The notes beneath the pieces are model-generated. The model saw only the letters and a program-made list of their open reading frames with translations, did no database searches and had not been told where the DNA came from. A stretch of DNA of 64,000 nt from Metallosphaera hakonensis JCM 8857 = DSM 7519 (GTDB lineage Archaea > Thermoproteota > Thermoprotei_A > Sulfolobales > Sulfolobaceae). The position numbers were made by a program, and so were the translations under genes. This document shows, in pieces, positions 61,404 to 64,000 of this stretch (within the stretch, counting starts at the first letter, position 1; each line of letters starts with the position of its first letter). The DNA lies in NCBI RefSeq assembly GCF_003201675.2, contig NZ_CP029287.2, positions 372,001 through 436,000 on the forward strand. Reading direction: 5' to 3'.

Positions 61404-62285
61404 GTGAAAGTGGGATACGTCTCCACCAACTACTCCCTTTGTAAAGCTGACTCGACTTTCAGACTCTCAAGTCTGTCTAGGGAAAGAGTCCTCAAAACAG
61501 CCATCTCGAACCTGGAGTGCCTCAAGAGGATTCTCCTATGGAACTTGGATCACGAAATCCTGTTCTTTAGGATAAGTTCCAATACAGTGCCCTTCGCCTC
61601 TCATCCTAAGGTTACCTTTGACTGGAGAGAGGAGCTTTCAAGTTTGCTAGGGGAAGCGGGAGACGTAGTGAGGGAGAACGGAATTAGGATTTCCATGCAC
61701 CCAGGTCAATATGTGGTAATAAATTCCCAGAGAAGGGATGTAGTGGAATCCTCGATCGCCGAGCTAAGGTATCACGCGGATCTACTGGACGCCATGGAGG
61801 TTGAAGGGCGGATTCAGGTTCACGTGGGGGGTTCGTTCGGCGGAAAGGTGGAGGCATTGAGGAGATTTGAAACCAACTTTTCATTACTTCCCGATAACGT
61901 CAAGAGGAGACTGGTCATTGAGAACGACGATAGGATCTTCACGGTTAAGGACTGCTTAAGTCTGTTCACCTCCCTAAATGTGCCCGTGGTCCTAGATAAC
62001 TTGCACCAATCCCTTAACAACGATGGGGAGACCTTCGGTGAGGCACTGGATATGGTGAGGAGGACGTGGAAGGAGAGACCCATGATTGATTACAGTACCC
62101 AGGAGGGGAGTAAGAGGGGAGTTCATGCCTCCACGTTGGACGAGAACCACTTTAGGGAGTTCATTAAGTCCGTGGATGATGTCGACATTATGCTTGAGAT
62201 CAGGGATAAGGAGAGGAGCGCTCTTAGGGCGGTTGAGATATTGAGGGAGATGGGCAAGCTGGATAGGATCAAGAATCGGGGATGA
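61404..62285 (+). CDS. uvsE: UvsE, UV DNA-damage endonuclease
   Basis: 293 residues from GTG 61404 (VKVGYVSTNYSLCKADSTFR). TIM-barrel metal-site motifs of the family: ISMHPGQYVVINSQ, HVGGSFGGKVEALRRF, VIENDDRIF, VVLDNLHQSLN and DIMLEIRDKERSAL. UvsE nicks DNA 5' of UV photoproducts and some other lesions. The length is normal. It is transcribed alone, between crn1 and cas6; it may be a chance neighbour or a repair gene kept with the defence cluster. Confidence 0.92.
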   Translation: MKVGYVSTNYSLCKADSTFRLSSLSRERVLKTAISNLECLKRILLWNLDHEILFFRISSNTVPFASHPKVTFDWREELSSLLGEAGDVVRENGIRISMHPGQYVVINSQRRDVVESSIAELRYHADLLDAMEVEGRIQVHVGGSFGGKVEALRRFETNFSLLPDNVKRRLVIENDDRIFTVKDCLSLFTSLNVPVVLDNLHQSLNNDGETFGEALDMVRRTWKERPMIDYSTQEGSKRGVHASTLDENHFREFIKSVDDVDIMLEIRDKERSALRAVEILREMGKLDRIKNRG

Positions 62286-62693
62286 GATTGCAGGTTAATA
62301 AAAATGATAATTTTAACTCATTTTTGTATGTAACAAGACGAGATAACGTTCTGCAGTACCGAATTGAACCTTGAAGCGTACTTATCTTAGTAAATATTTT
62401 GTATAGGAAGTAATGTCCCAGTTACTAAAAACCCTATCTTAGAACTGAGAAATCCCATCAAGATATAGTGATTCAGAGTTACGATTGTAATCACGCAAAG
62501 GCGGTTCAAATCAACCTAGCGCTGGAAGATTTCAGACACGTGAACTCAGGTCCACTCAACTCTCCCTAACATAAGTGATCTCTTCACCGATTAATCCGTT
62601 AAGTTTCCGATCCTCTGAAGACTTCGAGTGTACGAGGAGAAGGAATCCCGTCCCTGATTCCCGCAAAGTTTAACTGTAATTCGGTTCTTTCTC
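62286..62693. other. Non-coding region upstream of cas6
   Basis: No ORF or RNA recognised. AAGTTTAACTG (62666-62676) is TATA-like and lies 26 bp before ATG 62694. Confidence 0.4.
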
Positions 62694-63428
62694 ATGTTAA
62701 TGAGAATCTGCATGTCCTTCTCTCCGAAGGGACCTGTCCCCCTGCATTACAACTATTTAGTTCAATCGGCAATCTACAATCGCCTTCCCAAGAGGCTCTC
62801 AAATACCCTTCACGACAAGGGGATAATGGAGGGACCCAGAAGGTTCAAAATGTTCACCTTCTCCAAGCTAATGGGGGACTTTAAGAGAGAAGGGGACCAT
62901 TTGATTTACATCGATAGATGTTTCCTATGCATCTCATCCCCTCTTGATCGAGTAATCAAGGAAATCTATCGTTCCTTCTTAGTGGACCCCGACTTGATCC
63001 TCGGGAGGTCAAAGCTTGTGTTGGAGGTTATCAACGTTGTTCAAGACCCTGAGTTTAGGGAGACGAATAGGGTTTACACCCTATCTCCCATAGCGGTCTA
63101 CAGGAGGAACGGGAACCAGACTAGGTATTACAATCCCTTTGAGCTCGAGTGGGGTAGCCTGGTGGATCTTAATGCAAGGAGGAAATTCCTAGCCCTTGAG
63201 GGAAGAAATTTAAGGAACGGACTCTCGGTGAGACCTTTGAGGGCATTCATTAGCTTGGTAAGATACAAGGATAACGTGGTTGAGGCCTGGAGAGGGGAGT
63301 TCATCATGAGAGGGCCCAAATCCCTCCAGAGGGTGGTTTACGAGACCGGACTAGGTAGCAAGAACAGCCAGGGTTTCGGGATGGTTGAGATGGTGGGGAG
63401 GAACGTAAGGGAGTTCCTGAACATATAG
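62694..63428 (+). CDS. cas6: Cas6, pre-crRNA endoribonuclease
   Basis: 244 residues. Two ferredoxin-like folds: the start MRICMSFSPKGPVPLHYNYL-VQSAIYNRL is the typical Cas6 N-terminus (I/L-x-F-xx-x-P-xHYNxxLQSxIY), and the C-terminal glycine loop is YETGLGSKNSQGFGMVEM. It cuts array transcripts within the repeat to give crRNAs with an 8-nt 5' tag (expected TTTGAAAC here). The ATGs at 62694, 62700 and 62712 are close; the TATA spacing favours 62694. It is not in the I-B operon, so it may serve both effector complexes. Confidence 0.92.
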   Translation: MLMRICMSFSPKGPVPLHYNYLVQSAIYNRLPKRLSNTLHDKGIMEGPRRFKMFTFSKLMGDFKREGDHLIYIDRCFLCISSPLDRVIKEIYRSFLVDPDLILGRSKLVLEVINVVQDPEFRETNRVYTLSPIAVYRRNGNQTRYYNPFELEWGSLVDLNARRKFLALEGRNLRNGLSVRPLRAFISLVRYKDNVVEAWRGEFIMRGPKSLQRVVYETGLGSKNSQGFGMVEMVGRNVREFLNI

Positions 63429-63686
63429 AGCACTACGCATTCAGGTCTGGGCAGAGATAACTGGAGAGTCGTGAAAATAATGTGCGTGTTGCTTGTTCTT
63501 ATGGATGTTAAGCTTATTAGATTTTCCTCTATTTCAAGATCAAAGCTTAGAAAGTGTTCTTATTCAGCTATCCTCGGTACGTTTTATATTTTAGATATGT
63601 CGCCTCAAAGGGCTCAAACATATTTTTAAACTATTTGATATTTCAAGTATCAAGACTTTTTAAACCTCTTGATATTCCAAGTATCA
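63429..63686 (+). promoter_or_regulatory. Upstream region with two operator-like palindromes
   Basis: TTGATATTTCAAGTATCAA (63635-63653) and TTGATATTCCAAGTATCAA (63669-63687) are near-identical imperfect palindromes, TTGATA/TATCAA arms. The second ends on the ATG. A similar pair of a different palindrome precedes the ATPase at 34975. An R5-like fragment lies at 63505-63530. Confidence 0.6.
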
Positions 63687-64000
63687 ATGGAAGAGAACAT
63701 TTGGTGGAGAGGAAAGGATTACATAGAGGAGGACGTAGATATCAAGAAGTGGAACTCCGCTAAATTTAGGTGGATACCAAGGGAAACGAACCGGATCTCT
63801 CTTCAACCCTTCTCCTTAAACTTCATCGTTGGACCCAGACAAGCGGGAAAGACAACTCTCATGAAACTTCTAATTAAGAGGCTTCTTGAGTCCAATCACA
63901 ACCCCTTGTCAATATTCTACTGTAGTTGCGATCTCGTGTCCGATTATAAAGAACTTCTGGAAAAAATGAAGGAGTATCTAAAAATAAAGAAAAGGGAGGG
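63687..64000 (+). CDS. AAA+ ATPase, N-terminal part (3' truncated by window)
   Basis: From ATG 63687: MEENIWWRGKDYIEEDVDIK, WNSAKFRWIPRETNRISL, then LNFIVGPRQAGKTTLMKLLI with Walker A GPRQAGKTT near residue 51. About 105 residues are present and the frame is open to the end of the window. The fold matches archaeal AAA_14/DUF4143-type ATPases. The start is set by the palindrome and a TATA-like T-run (CTTTTTAAA, 63654-63663). Confidence 0.8.
   Translation, partial: MEENIWWRGKDYIEEDVDIKKWNSAKFRWIPRETNRISLQPFSLNFIVGPRQAGKTTLMKLLIKRLLESNHNPLSIFYCSCDLVSDYKELLEKMKEYLKIKKRE

Noticed and set aside
62500-62530. GGTTCAAATC resembling a tRNA T-arm
   Set aside because: No complementary stem, anticodon arm or acceptor stem around it.
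63554-63763. 69-codon ORF near the window end
   Set aside because: Out of frame with the AAA ATPase gene that starts at 63687 and covers its operator palindromes.

Overview
The window looks like an accessory 'defence island' of a thermoacidophilic crenarchaeon, most likely a Sulfolobales member (Metallosphaera/Acidianus/Sulfolobus-like). This is inferred from the AGG/AGA-rich arginine codon use, A/T-rich boxes about 26 bp upstream of start codons with no leader, the mix of ISC-like insertion sequences and TnpB elements, and Sulfolobales-type families (Crn1, Csa3, Csx1, HerA/NurA, archaeal AAA ATPases). No rRNA, tRNA or replication origin was seen.

Layout. 1-5.6 kb: end of an MFS transporter, an isoprenylcysteine-methyltransferase-like membrane enzyme, a zinc-finger pRiA4b ORF-3-like protein and a glycoprotein-like surface protein, among decayed transposon pieces. 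5.7-11.4 kb: two TnpB elements, a 1227-bp DDE insertion sequence (IS), a 340-bp relative sharing its ends, and a DUF3782-like nuclease gene broken by two stop codons. 12.3-26.6 kb: adaptation module, made of cas2, a CRISPR array of about 96 repeats (56 + 40, split by a second copy of the 1227-bp IS), cas4, a three-level nest of insertion sequences, and cas1. 27.3-33.1 kb: type I-B interference genes cas8b-cas7-cas5 and cas3. 33.4-39.5 kb: an IS1-type element, an AAA ATPase, and a minus-strand operon csa3-nurA-herA. 41.4-46.1 kb: a HEAT-repeat protein and an 816-aa protein made of about 23 units of 33 residues, with a one-spacer CRISPR relic between them. 46.4-49.4 kb: minus-strand operon of two unknown small proteins, a Cas6-like RAMP, a short ORF and the CARF-HEPN RNase Csx1. 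50-52 kb: miniature elements and a Doc/Fic protein. 52-60.1 kb: a nine-gene type III (III-D-like) effector operon with Cas10. 60.5-63.4 kb: ring nuclease Crn1, UvsE and Cas6. The window ends inside another AAA ATPase gene.

How the parts fit. Cas1, Cas2 and Cas4 would add spacers. Cas6 would process the array RNA for the I-B Cascade/Cas3 and the type III complex. On target RNA, type III Cas10 would make cyclic oligoadenylate, which activates Csx1 and is degraded by Crn1. The CARF-HTH protein Csa3 may sense the same signal and sits in an apparent operon with NurA-HerA. The repeat's GGTTTGAAAC end and the position of the mutated repeats imply that the array is transcribed on the minus strand from a leader at 20544-20756, so cas2 lies at the old end.

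Most notable: (a) both 1227-bp ISs sit exactly in the 4-nt loop of GC-rich hairpins, and the interrupted CRISPR spacer reads as the last codons of a tnpB gene; (b) the Russian-doll IS nest has clean 9-, 4- and 8-bp target duplications; (c) the HEAT and 33-residue-repeat proteins flank a crRNA-like relic; (d) csa3-nurA-herA and the csx1 operon carry untested defence partners; (e) two families of about 68-bp miniature elements, one shown to be mobile by an empty-site comparison.
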